Below, piece by piece: positions 36,279 through 44,163 of a stretch of DNA of 64,000 nucleotides. A program made the translations under genes and the position numbers. The notes under the pieces were generated by a model. That model ran no database searches. It was not told where the DNA came from and saw only the letters and a program-made list of their open reading frames with translations. Source of the stretch: Planctomycetota bacterium (GTDB lineage Bacteria; Planctomycetota; Phycisphaerae; Phycisphaerales; UBA1924); NCBI GenBank assembly GCA_039819165.1, contig JBCBSM010000001.1, forward strand, positions 1,116,001 through 1,180,000. Direction: 5' to 3'. The stretch's first letter is position 1. Each line of letters starts with the position of its first letter.

Positions 36279-37207
36279 TCGAGGCCCGCAAGCTGACCAA
36301 GCGATACGGACGCGTGCTCGCGCTGGACGACCTGACGCTGGACATCGCCGCGGGCGAGGTCTTCGGCTTCATCGGCCCCAACGGCGCGGGCAAGAGCACC
36401 ACCATGAAGATCCTGGCGTGCCTGCTGCGGCCCGACTCGGGATCGGCCACCATCGACGGGTTGGACATCCACCGCGACGGCCGCCACATCCGCCGCATCA
36501 TCGGCTACATGCCCGACTTCCTGGGCGTGTACGAGGACCTGACCGTCGACGAGTACCTGCAGTTCTTCGCATCGGCCTTCGAGGTCCCCCGCGGCAAGCG
36601 GCGCTCGGTCGTCGACGGCGTGCTCGAGCTGACCGACCTGACCGACAAGCGGCGGTCGCCCGTCAGTGGCCTAAGCCGCGGCATGACCCAGCGGCTGGGC
36701 GTCGCCCGCGTGCTCATCCACGATCCCAAGGTGCTGCTGCTCGACGAGCCCGCCAGCGGCCTGGATCCGCGGGCCCGCATCGAGATGCGAACGCTGCTCG
36801 CCGAGCTGGGCCGCATGGGCAAGGCGCTGATGATCAGCTCGCACATCCTCAGCGAGCTGGCCGAGCTGTGCAGCACCATCGGCATCATCGAGAAGGGCGC
36901 GCTGCTGTACGCCGGCTCCATCGAGGAGGCCTACCGTCGCGCCGGCGGGGGCGAGCGGATCCGCATCGCGCTCGAGGACGGCCTGCCGCCCGAGGCCGCC
37001 GTCGGCGTGCTCCGCGACGACCCCCGCGTCGCCCGCGTGCGCGAGGCCGACGGCGAGCTAGTCGTCGAACTGGCGGCCGACACCTCGGGCCGCCACTTCC
37101 TCATCGAGCGGCTGAGCGGCGCCGGCGGCCGCATCGCCGCCATGCGGCCCGAGGAGGTCAAGCTCGAGGATGCCTTCCTACGGCTGACCAAGGGCACCGT
37201 GCAGTGA
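36275..37207 (+). CDS. ABC transporter ATP-binding protein (ABC-2 exporter type)
   Basis: A 310-residue ATPase with Walker A GPNGAGKST (34-42), signature LSRGMTQRL (about 133-141), Walker B LLLDEPASGLDP (about 154-165) and the switch His in SSHIL. A C-terminal part of about 90 residues follows the ATPase, as in CcmA/GldA/NatA-type exporters. The partner permease starts by a GTGA overlap. Being in the same coupled operon as MoxR and VWA genes suggests the exporter serves the same envelope process. Confidence 0.92.
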   Translation: MIEARKLTKRYGRVLALDDLTLDIAAGEVFGFIGPNGAGKSTTMKILACLLRPDSGSATIDGLDIHRDGRHIRRIIGYMPDFLGVYEDLTVDEYLQFFASAFEVPRGKRRSVVDGVLELTDLTDKRRSPVSGLSRGMTQRLGVARVLIHDPKVLLLDEPASGLDPRARIEMRTLLAELGRMGKALMISSHILSELAELCSTIGIIEKGALLYAGSIEEAYRRAGGGERIRIALEDGLPPEAAVGVLRDDPRVARVREADGELVVELAADTSGRHFLIERLSGAGGRIAAMRPEEVKLEDAFLRLTKGTVQ

Positions 37208-39069
37208 GCGAGCGTGCCGACGCCCCCGATCGGAGCACCCCCGCCGCCGGCGGCTTCGCGCCCGCGCGGTGGGCGTACCTCGCGTGCCGGCTGTTCGTGG
37301 GCCCGATCTTCCAGCGCGAGGTGCAGGCGATCGGCCGCCGCCGCGCACCCTACCTGGTCCGCGGCCTGTACGCGCTCGCCCTGCTGGGCCTCACGACGCT
37401 GATCTTCCTGGCGACGTGGGACGGCGCAGGCGGCAGCGCCGCCAGCCGGCAGGACCAGCTCGAGGACATCGCCCCCGCGATGCTCGCCGCCGTCGCCATC
37501 GGCCAGATGGCGATGCTGGCGTTCATCGCGCCGGTACTCACCGCCGGCGCCATTGCCGACGAAAAACGCACCCGCACCCTCGCCACGCTGCTGACCACCC
37601 CGCTGGGCAGCGGCGGGCTGGTCGTCGGAAAGCTCGGCGCCCGCACCGTGCAGCTCGTCATCCTCGTGCTGCTGCCCACCCCCATGCTGCTGGCGCTGCG
37701 GGTCTTCGGCGGCATCGAGGCCGAGGCGGTGCTGGCCTCCACCGCGCTGGCGCTGTCCCTGGGCATCCTGGCGGCGTCGGTGTCGCTGCTGTTCTCGATC
37801 TGGAACACGCGGACGCCCACCGTCGTCTTCTTCGCCCTGTGCTCCACGGTGCTCATCGTCGCCGGGCCCATCGGCTGGCACATGCTCATCAACCTGACCG
37901 GCCTCGACCCGAGGTGGCTGCCCGAGCTTCGCGCCGTCACGCCGCTCACGCAGATGCTGCTTGTGATCCCCGAGCTGGCCCAGGACCTGGGCTACACCAG
38001 CGTGGCCCAGCTCCGCGACCGCTGGCTGCTAGGCATCGCGTACAACCTCGCGTGGTCGCTGGCGCTGGTCCTGCTGGCGATCTACATCCTGCGGGGCACG
38101 CTCCGCCGCGAGATGGGCGAAGAGGCCGGCTGGTCGATGAGGCGACGGACCCGCGAGCAACCGGACGACGCGAAACGCCGCCAACGCAGTCGGCCCCGGG
38201 CCGCCCCGTCCCGCGATCGCGACGCGAGGACCATCGGCGACCGCCCCGTGCTGTGGCGCGAGCTGCGGCAATCGGCGCTGGGCGGCCCCAACCAGACCTT
38301 CGCCGCCGGCGCCATCGGCGTGTCGATCCTGCTGATCGTGTACGTCACCGCGGGCATAAGCCACACTGGCATCACGCCCACGGCCCTGATCATCCTGCTG
38401 CTGACCGTGACCGCCCAGACGGCGCTCTCGGCCCCCGCCGGCCTCGCCGCCGAGCGGGACGGATCGAACTGGGACGTGCTGCTTGCCACGCCGGTGACGC
38501 CAAGCCAGATCGTGCTGGGCAAGGCCCTGGGCGCCATCCGCCGCATGTGGCTGCTGCCCGCCGTCGTCGGCATGCACCTGGTCCTCGTGATGGCGACGGG
38601 CTGGTTCCACCCCATCGGCGCGCTGCACGCGCTCTTGGTGGTCGGCGGCGCGATCGTCATGCTCAGCGGCACCGGCGCCATGCTGGGCTTGCTGTGCCGC
38701 CGCGGCACGACCGCGTCGGTGCTCAACCTGGGCCTGCCGCTGGTCCTGTGGGTCGCGCTGCCCATCTGCGTAGGCCTGTGCGTGCAGCTCATCGGCATGG
38801 ACTACGACACGACGCAGGCGCTCGGCGGCGTCATCCAGATCAGCAACCCGTTCTACGTCCTCGCCGAGGCCGCCATGACCGGCGTCGCCGAGAACGACGC
38901 CTATCGCTACTTCCTGCGGTACGACCTAGCCTGGTCCGAACGCGACGTCCGGCCGCTGGAGTTCACGGCGTTCGCGCTGGCCAACGCCGCGATCATGGCG
39001 AGCCTGGGCGTGGCGGCCACGCTCGTGGCGATCTGGCGGTTCAACCGCTGGGCGGGACGCTCGAGCTAG
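37204..39069 (+). CDS. ABC-2-type permease, two-half fused
   Basis: A 621-residue membrane protein. Two halves each have five to six hydrophobic segments and the ABC-2 hallmark segments ADEKRTRTLATLLTTPL (about 120-136) and AAERDGSNWDVLLATPVTP (about 415-433). The halves are joined by a very basic loop (about 315-345). The duplicated motif shows that it is a fusion of two ABC-2 half permeases. It is the last gene of the long coupled operon and pairs with the preceding ATPase. The substrate cannot be told from sequence. Confidence 0.85.
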   Translation: MSERADAPDRSTPAAGGFAPARWAYLACRLFVGPIFQREVQAIGRRRAPYLVRGLYALALLGLTTLIFLATWDGAGGSAASRQDQLEDIAPAMLAAVAIGQMAMLAFIAPVLTAGAIADEKRTRTLATLLTTPLGSGGLVVGKLGARTVQLVILVLLPTPMLLALRVFGGIEAEAVLASTALALSLGILAASVSLLFSIWNTRTPTVVFFALCSTVLIVAGPIGWHMLINLTGLDPRWLPELRAVTPLTQMLLVIPELAQDLGYTSVAQLRDRWLLGIAYNLAWSLALVLLAIYILRGTLRREMGEEAGWSMRRRTREQPDDAKRRQRSRPRAAPSRDRDARTIGDRPVLWRELRQSALGGPNQTFAAGAIGVSILLIVYVTAGISHTGITPTALIILLLTVTAQTALSAPAGLAAERDGSNWDVLLATPVTPSQIVLGKALGAIRRMWLLPAVVGMHLVLVMATGWFHPIGALHALLVVGGAIVMLSGTGAMLGLLCRRGTTASVLNLGLPLVLWVALPICVGLCVQLIGMDYDTTQALGGVIQISNPFYVLAEAAMTGVAENDAYRYFLRYDLAWSERDVRPLEFTAFALANAAIMASLGVAATLVAIWRFNRWAGRSS

Positions 39070-39072
39070 GGC

Positions 39073-39095
39073 GAGCCGGGCCGGCGACGCGGCTC
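39073..39095. terminator. Possible bidirectional hairpin between convergent genes
   Basis: GAGCCG at 39073-39078 pairs with CGGCTC at 39090-39095 between the permease stop and the nitroreductase stop. No T tract follows on either strand, so the assignment is weak. Confidence 0.25.
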
Positions 39096-39750
39096 ACGCC
39101 ACGACCATGATCTCGTCGAGGCCCTTGCGCTGCAGCTTCGGCACGACGCAGTCGTCCGCCGGATAGCCCACGGGGATCAGCAGGAAGGGCCGCTCGTGGT
39201 CGGGCCGCTGCAACACGTCCTTGAGGAAGCCCATCGGGCTGGGCGTGTGCGTCAGCGTCGCGAGCCCCGCATGGTGCAGCGCCGCCAGCAGCATGCCGGT
39301 CGCGATGCCGACCGACTCATTGAGGTAGTACACCTGGCCGCCATCATCGGTCTTGGCGAGCTTGAACACCACGATCAGCCACGGCGCGATCTCGAGGAAG
39401 GGCTTGCGCTCGTCCGTGCCGAAGGGCCGCAGGTCCTCGAGCCACTCCTCGCTCGCGCGCCGCTGGTAGAACTCCCGCTCCTCGGCCTCGGCAGCGGCAC
39501 GGATCTTGGCCTTGACCTCGAGATCGCCCACGGCCACGAACCGCCAGGGCTGCTTGTGCGCTCCGCTGGGCGCGGTGCCCGCCGCCCGGATGCACTGCTC
39601 GATGACCGCCCGGTCTACCGGCCGATCGCTGAACATCCGCACCGTCCGCCGGCGATCCATCACGTCGGCGAAGCGCCGAGCCGCCTCGAGCGATGGTTCC
39701 TCGGGGGTGTAGGGGTCGAGGGGGATGAACGTCTCGGGGTCGGATGCCAT
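39094..39750 (-). CDS. Nitroreductase-fold protein similar to iodotyrosine deiodinase
   Basis: A 218-residue flavoprotein-like protein. RRTVRMFSDRPV (about 33-44) and TAPSGAHKQPWRF (about 59-71) are the FMN-binding segments. The lid motif AEEREFYQRRASEEWLEDL, with its Glu, Tyr and Lys (in RKPFLEIAP), resembles that of iodotyrosine deiodinases, and VPKLQRKGLDEI closes the protein. Bacterial relatives can reductively dehalogenate halotyrosines or reduce flavin substrates. CATAAT lies 5 bases before the ATG. The family call is strong; the substrate is inference. Confidence 0.87.
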   Translation of the reverse strand: MASDPETFIPLDPYTPEEPSLEAARRFADVMDRRRTVRMFSDRPVDRAVIEQCIRAAGTAPSGAHKQPWRFVAVGDLEVKAKIRAAAEAEEREFYQRRASEEWLEDLRPFGTDERKPFLEIAPWLIVVFKLAKTDDGGQVYYLNESVGIATGMLLAALHHAGLATLTHTPSPMGFLKDVLQRPDHERPFLLIPVGYPADDCVVPKLQRKGLDEIMVVA

Positions 39751-39755
39751 GCGTG

Positions 39756-39761
39756 ATTATG
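39756..39761 (-). promoter_or_regulatory. Candidate -10 element CATAAT of the nitroreductase gene
   Basis: Five bases separate the hexamer from the ATG at 39750. It is one of the best -10 matches in the window. Confidence 0.45.
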
Positions 39762-39861
39762 ACCCGGACGAACCGCCGCCGGCGACAGGATGCCCGGCAT
39801 CTCCGGCGGTTGCCGCGCCAAACCCGAGGACGAACCCCCGCATCGATCACCGCCCGATCGC

Positions 39862-39867
39862 TACCCT
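39862..39867 (+). promoter_or_regulatory. Candidate -10 element TACCCT, exact leaderless spacing
   Basis: Six bases separate the hexamer from the ATG at 39874. Confidence 0.4.
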
Positions 39868-39873
39868 CCCCGC

Positions 39874-40494
39874 ATGGCGGACATCAAGCCCACCACCATC
39901 GCCCAGTACCTTGCCACGCTGCCGCCGGAGCGCAAGAAGCTCATCCAGGCGGTCCGCAAGACGATTAAGGCCAACCTGGATCCCAAGCTCAGGGAGGGCA
40001 TCCAGTACGGCATGATCGGCTACTTCGTGCCCCACTCGGTGTACCCGCCGGGCTACCACTGCGACCCCAAGCAGCCGCTGCCGTTCGCGGGCATCGGCAA
40101 CCAGAAGAACCACGTCGGCTTCTACTTCTTCTGCGTGTACCAGAGTGAGGACGTCAAGAACTGGTTCGTCGATGCGTGGAAGAAGACCGGCACCAAGCTG
40201 GACATGGGCAAGGCCTGCATCCGCGTCAAGACCCTCGACGACGTGCCGCTGGGGGTCGTGGGCGAACTCGTCAGGCGCGTGACGGCCGATGAGTTCATCG
40301 AGACCTACGAAGGCCACTTCGGCGGCACGCACCCCGGCAAGAAGGCGGCGGCGAAGAAGACGGCAGGTCGAACAACCAAGACGACGGCCAAGAAGGCAAC
40401 CAAGAAGACCAGCAAGTCGGCATCGAAGCGCACATCCAAGAAGACGGCCAAGACGAGCCGGAAGAAGGCGCCCGCCCGCCGGTCTCGCGGCTAG
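39874..40494 (+). CDS. DUF1801 (YdhG-like) protein with histone-H1-like lysine-rich tail
   Basis: A 206-residue protein. The first 150 residues carry the DUF1801 pattern (YLATLPPERKKLIQAVRKTI, GMIGYFVPHSVYPPGY, VGFYFFCVYQ, MGKACIRVKTLDDVP). The last 50 residues are almost only Lys, Ala, Thr, Ser and Arg, in repeats like AAKKTAGRTTKTTAKK, as in histone H1 and bacterial H1-like proteins. Such tails bind DNA without strict sequence. It is thus a possible nucleoid-associated or DNA-targeted enzyme-like protein. TACCCT lies 6 bases before the start. Confidence 0.8.
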   Translation: MADIKPTTIAQYLATLPPERKKLIQAVRKTIKANLDPKLREGIQYGMIGYFVPHSVYPPGYHCDPKQPLPFAGIGNQKNHVGFYFFCVYQSEDVKNWFVDAWKKTGTKLDMGKACIRVKTLDDVPLGVVGELVRRVTADEFIETYEGHFGGTHPGKKAAAKKTAGRTTKTTAKKATKKTSKSASKRTSKKTAKTSRKKAPARRSRG

Positions 40495-40507
40495 CGGTCC
40501 CGCGGGC

Positions 40508-40879
40508 CTAGCCGCGGAGCCCCAGGCCGCACTCGGGGCAGAGGCCCTCGGCCGTCGACTCGCCCGTGTAGCGGCACCGCGGGCAGCCGACGTCCGGCAC
40601 CGCGACGATCCATCGGCTCAGGATGCCGGCCGTCGCGGCCAGCGCCGCGCCCACGGCGAGCATCGCCACGCCGTGGCTCATGGAGTGGCCCTCGCCGACG
40701 CCGACGTAGATGTTCCACCCGAGGCTCAGCTTGCCCAGCATCAGGCCGAAGGCCAGCCGCGCGAGCACGAGGTACCCCCCCGCGACCAGCAAGAGCACCG
40801 CCAGCAGCCGCAGACCCCACAGCACGGCCGCTCGCGTCGTGCGTACCCGCTGGATGTGCCGCGCCTCGTCCAAAACCAT
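40508..40879 (-). CDS. Membrane protein with C-terminal zinc ribbon
   Basis: A 123-residue protein with two membrane segments (about 18-45 and 66-88) and a C-terminal CPRC-x14-CPEC zinc ribbon (about 99-118). The ribbon would lie on the cytoplasmic side if the N-terminus is inside. Similar TM-plus-ribbon genes lie at 47819-48571 and 53879-54322. Function is unknown. TATGGT lies 5 bases before the ATG. Confidence 0.75.
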   Translation of the reverse strand: MVLDEARHIQRVRTTRAAVLWGLRLLAVLLLVAGGYLVLARLAFGLMLGKLSLGWNIYVGVGEGHSMSHGVAMLAVGAALAATAGILSRWIVAVPDVGCPRCRYTGESTAEGLCPECGLGLRG

Positions 40880-40884
40880 GTCCC

Positions 40885-40890
40885 ACCATA
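40885..40890 (-). promoter_or_regulatory. Candidate -10 element TATGGT of the minus-strand zinc-ribbon gene
   Basis: Five bases separate it from the ATG at 40879. Confidence 0.35.
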
Positions 40891-40916
40891 CCCGCCGGCG
40901 GGACCTGCGGCTGCAT

Positions 40917-40922
40917 TACAAT
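40917..40922 (+). promoter_or_regulatory. Candidate -10 element TACAAT of the plus-strand zinc-ribbon gene
   Basis: A good match to TATAAT, 41 bases before the ATG at 40964. Here a leader with a Shine-Dalgarno site (GAGGGGAGG) follows, in contrast to the leaderless type. Confidence 0.4.
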
Positions 40923-40963
40923 CGGCGTCCACGACGGCCACGAGGCGATCGAGGGGAGGCGTG

Positions 40964-41305
40964 ATGCTCGGAGACATCTTCGACGGCGGCGACGGTCCAC
41001 GGAGCGGCGGCGGCTCGGGAGCGGCGGCAACCAAGATCCGCCGCCTCGAGGACCGCATCGACCAGCTCGTGCTCATCAACATGGCCATGTGGTCCATCCT
41101 CAGCGAAAAGGCCAGGGTTGGAGAGGACGAGCTGATCGCCCGCGTCGAGGCCCTCGACCTTGCCGACGGCCAGGCGGACGGCAAGATGCGAGTCGCCATC
41201 ATGGACTGCCAGGCCTGCGGACGCCGGCTGAACATCCGCCACCAGAAGTGCCTCTACTGCGGCGCCGAGATGCAGGGCAAGAGCGCTTTCGACAAGGTGC
41301 TGTAG
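40964..41305 (+). CDS. Small zinc-ribbon protein
   Basis: A 113-residue soluble protein. A flexible Gly/Ser-rich N-terminus is followed by a coiled-coil-like helix (about 24-58) and a C-terminal CQACGRRL-x8-CLYCGAEM zinc ribbon (about 82-102). No enzyme motif is seen. GAGGGGAGG lies just before the ATG; an in-frame GTG at 40961 directly precedes it. It is divergent from a membrane zinc-ribbon gene and lies ahead of rlmE. Confidence 0.75.
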   Translation: MLGDIFDGGDGPRSGGGSGAAATKIRRLEDRIDQLVLINMAMWSILSEKARVGEDELIARVEALDLADGQADGKMRVAIMDCQACGRRLNIRHQKCLYCGAEMQGKSAFDKVL

Positions 41306-41382
41306 GTCCTACGCCTATCCCGGAGAGTCCGGCGGCTTCCCCGCCATCGCGGGGCTCGTTGGGACGGCCGCCCCCGCCGAAC

Positions 41383-41388
41383 TACCCT
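41383..41388 (+). promoter_or_regulatory. Candidate -10 element TACCCT of rlmE
   Basis: Five bases separate it from the ATG at 41394. It is the same hexamer as at 39862-39867. Confidence 0.35.
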
Positions 41389-41393
41389 GCTGC

Positions 41394-42071
41394 ATGCCGC
41401 GGCGCGTGCTGCACGACGAGTACTTCAAGAAGGCCAAGGCCGACGGCTACGCGGCACGCTCGGCCTACAAGCTCCGCGAGATCCAGGAGAAGCGCCGCCT
41501 GCTGCGGCCGGGCGACGCCGTGCTCGACCTGGGCTGCGCCCCGGGCTCCTGGCTGCAGGTCGCCGCCGAGATCGTGGGGCCCCGCGGTCTGGTCGTGGGC
41601 GTCGACCTCCAGGCCGTCCGCGCGGGCCTGCCGCCCGGCGTCGAAACCCTCCGCGGCGACGTGACCCGCATGCCAGCCGCCGACATGCTTGCGCCGGTCG
41701 TCCGGCATCGGGGCAAGGGCGCCCTCTTCGACGCCGTGCTCAGTGACATGGCCCCGAGCACGAGCGGCGCGGGTGACCACTACAAGTCCGTCCGGCTGTG
41801 CGAGGCCGTGCTCGATCGGCTGCGCGAGCTGCTCCGCCCCGGCGGCGCCCTCTGCTACAAGGTGTTCGAGGGGGAGACCTATCCCGACCTCGTCGCGCGC
41901 ACCGCACGCGCGTTCTCGTACTGCCGGGGCATCAAGCCCAGGGCCACCCGCGAGGTCTCCAGCGAGATGTACGTCGTCGCGCGGGGCTTCGAGCCCGCGG
42001 CGCAGCAGGTCGTGCGGCCCCGCGGCGTCGCCACCCCGCCACCCGAGCCGCGCGAGGGCTGGCAGGCGTGA
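41394..42071 (+). CDS. rlmE: 23S rRNA (uridine-2'-O)-methyltransferase RlmE/FtsJ
   Basis: A 225-residue SAM-dependent enzyme that methylates the 2'-O of U2552 in the 23S A loop, a late step in 50S assembly. Marks are RSAYKLREIQEK (catalytic Lys of the K-D-K-E tetrad), the SAM motif VLDLGCAPGSWLQVA (about 43-57), VLSDMAPSTSG (catalytic Asp), YKVFEG (Lys) and the final SSEMYVVARGF (Glu). About 20 extra residues follow the fold. Its stop overlaps the GTG of the next gene (GTGA), an odd pairing with a VWA protein. Confidence 0.94.
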   Translation: MPRRVLHDEYFKKAKADGYAARSAYKLREIQEKRRLLRPGDAVLDLGCAPGSWLQVAAEIVGPRGLVVGVDLQAVRAGLPPGVETLRGDVTRMPAADMLAPVVRHRGKGALFDAVLSDMAPSTSGAGDHYKSVRLCEAVLDRLRELLRPGGALCYKVFEGETYPDLVARTARAFSYCRGIKPRATREVSSEMYVVARGFEPAAQQVVRPRGVATPPPEPREGWQA

Positions 42072-44119
42072 CCTTCCTCGCCCCGCTGGCCGGCATCATC
42101 GCCGGCGCCATCACGGTGCCGACGCTGGTGGCCTTCTACCTGCTCAAGCTCCGCCGCCGGCCCGTGCGGATCAGCAGCACGCTGTTCTGGGACGCCGCCG
42201 TCCGCGACGCCCAGGGCAACATCCCCTGGCGGCTCGTGCGGCCGCACGCGCAGTTCTTCCTGCAGCTGCTCGCGCTGCTGCTGCTGCTGCTCGCGTTTGC
42301 CCGGCCCGCGATCCCCGGCACCATCGGCTCGCGGCTGATGATCGTGCTGGACGCCTCGGCATCGATGGGCTCGAGCGACGCCGAGGACGACGGCGAGCCC
42401 CGCACCCGATTCGATGCCGCCCGCGACCGCATCCGCGACCGCCTCGGTGAGCTGCTCGCCGGCGGCTCGGCGCGGCAGGTCATGCTCGTGTCGCTCGCGC
42501 AGGAGGCCACGCCGCTGACGCCCTGGACGGCCAACCGCGGCGTGCTGCGGGCGGCCCTCGACGCCGCCGAGCCCACCGACCAGCCGGCGTCGATGGACGC
42601 CCTCGCCGAGCTGATCGAGGCCGCCACGGGCGGCGACCAGCTGCCGCTCGATGCCGAAGAGACCGAGGCCGGCCCCCGCCGCCTCGACGTCCTGCTGGTC
42701 ACCGACGGCGACCTGCCCACGACGAGCGATCCGCTGCCGGCGAACATCGTGGTGCAGCGCGAGCGTGTGCCACTGGGCGATGCGTTCGCGGGCGTCGGCA
42801 ACGCCGCGATCGTCGCCGCCAGCGCCCGGCGGGACTACGACGACCCCGCGAGCCTCCGCGTGTTCGCGCGGGTGCAGGCCGTGGGCGGCGCGATGCGGCC
42901 CACGCTCGTGCGTGCGGCCCTGGACGGCGAGGTGGTGGCCGAGCGATCGGTCGATCTCTCGCCGCCCGCCGAGGGCGACGCCCGCGACGCGACCGCGACG
43001 GTCAACCTCACCATCGATGCACCCTCCGAGGGCGTGCTGTCGCTGCTGCTGCCCGGCGGCGACCTGCTGCCCGCCGACGACGCCGCCTCGCTCTGGCTCC
43101 GCACCGCCGGCCGCCCCCGCGTCGTGCTCGTGATCCCCGACGGCGGCATCATCGATCCGCAGCGGCCCGGGCCCGCGTGGCTCATCGCCGCCGTACTCGA
43201 GGAGATGGACCTCGGCGCGCTCCGCGTCGTCCGCGCCTCGACCTGGGCACAGCTCGCCGCCGGTCGCGAAACCCCGCCCTTCGACGTCGTCGTATTCGAT
43301 CGCGTGGCGCCCGATCGCCCGCCACGGATCCCCTCGATGCACTTCGGTCCCCCGCCACCGGTACCGGGTCTGGCGATCGGGGCGGCCACGCCCGGTGCGC
43401 TTCCGCTGACGCGCGTGGTCTCGTGGCGCCGCACGCATCCGCTGATGCGGGACCTCGCCCTCGACCAGCTCGTCGTCGCCGAGCCGCTGATGATCGAGAA
43501 CGAGCCGGATGGGGACTCAGAGCCGGGACCGAGCGCTGGCGTGACCACGCTCGCGACGGGTGAGCGCGGCCCGCTGATCGTCCTCGTCGAGGATCGCGGC
43601 CTCCGCCGCATCTGGGTGGGCTTCGAGCTCGCCCAGTCGTCCTGGCCCCGGCTCGTCAGCTTCCCGCTGTTCCTCGCCGAGGCGGTCGACTTCCTGGCCC
43701 TCCGCGGCATGCGTGACGCCGCGGTGGCCTTCCGCACGAGCGAGGCCGCCTCCATCCGCCTCTCGTCACCAAGGGACCGCGTGGAGTTCGCCGGCGGCGG
43801 TAGCGGCGACACGCGGCTTGTTCGGCAGTTCCGCTCGCCCGTGTCGACGCCCCGCCTCGGCGCGATACCGCGCGCCGGGGTCTACACGCTCGTCGACCCC
43901 GTGCCGGGAGACCAGCGGGCCCTGGCCGTGAATCTGCTCGATCCGCGCGAGAGCGCGCTCGCGGCGGGGGTTGCGTTCGAGAGCGAGGATGCCGCCAGCG
44001 GCATCGGTCCGCAGGCGGGCGACGGCGGTGAGCGGGACGTATGGCACTGGTTCGTGCTGGCCGCCCTGGCCATCCTCGCGATCGAGTGGTTCCTCTCGGC
44101 CCGGGCACTCTCGAGCTGA
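42068..44119 (+). CDS. BatA-type VWA membrane protein (second copy, intact MIDAS)
   Basis: A 683-residue paralogue of the protein at 32056-34170: the same BatA N-terminus with two helices around LKLRRRPVRISSTLFW, a VWA domain and a C-terminal helix (WFVLAALAILAIEWFLS). Its MIDAS reads DASAS (D95-S99), complete. The middle part differs strongly. It is translationally coupled to rlmE and has no MoxR or DUF58 next to it. It probably uses the distant MoxR or acts alone. Confidence 0.85.
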   Translation: MTFLAPLAGIIAGAITVPTLVAFYLLKLRRRPVRISSTLFWDAAVRDAQGNIPWRLVRPHAQFFLQLLALLLLLLAFARPAIPGTIGSRLMIVLDASASMGSSDAEDDGEPRTRFDAARDRIRDRLGELLAGGSARQVMLVSLAQEATPLTPWTANRGVLRAALDAAEPTDQPASMDALAELIEAATGGDQLPLDAEETEAGPRRLDVLLVTDGDLPTTSDPLPANIVVQRERVPLGDAFAGVGNAAIVAASARRDYDDPASLRVFARVQAVGGAMRPTLVRAALDGEVVAERSVDLSPPAEGDARDATATVNLTIDAPSEGVLSLLLPGGDLLPADDAASLWLRTAGRPRVVLVIPDGGIIDPQRPGPAWLIAAVLEEMDLGALRVVRASTWAQLAAGRETPPFDVVVFDRVAPDRPPRIPSMHFGPPPPVPGLAIGAATPGALPLTRVVSWRRTHPLMRDLALDQLVVAEPLMIENEPDGDSEPGPSAGVTTLATGERGPLIVLVEDRGLRRIWVGFELAQSSWPRLVSFPLFLAEAVDFLALRGMRDAAVAFRTSEAASIRLSSPRDRVEFAGGGSGDTRLVRQFRSPVSTPRLGAIPRAGVYTLVDPVPGDQRALAVNLLDPRESALAAGVAFESEDAASGIGPQAGDGGERDVWHWFVLAALAILAIEWFLSARALSS

Positions 44120-44163
44120 GTTCGTGTCGAGCGAGTTCTCGCGCCAGCGGTGCCCCTGTCGCA

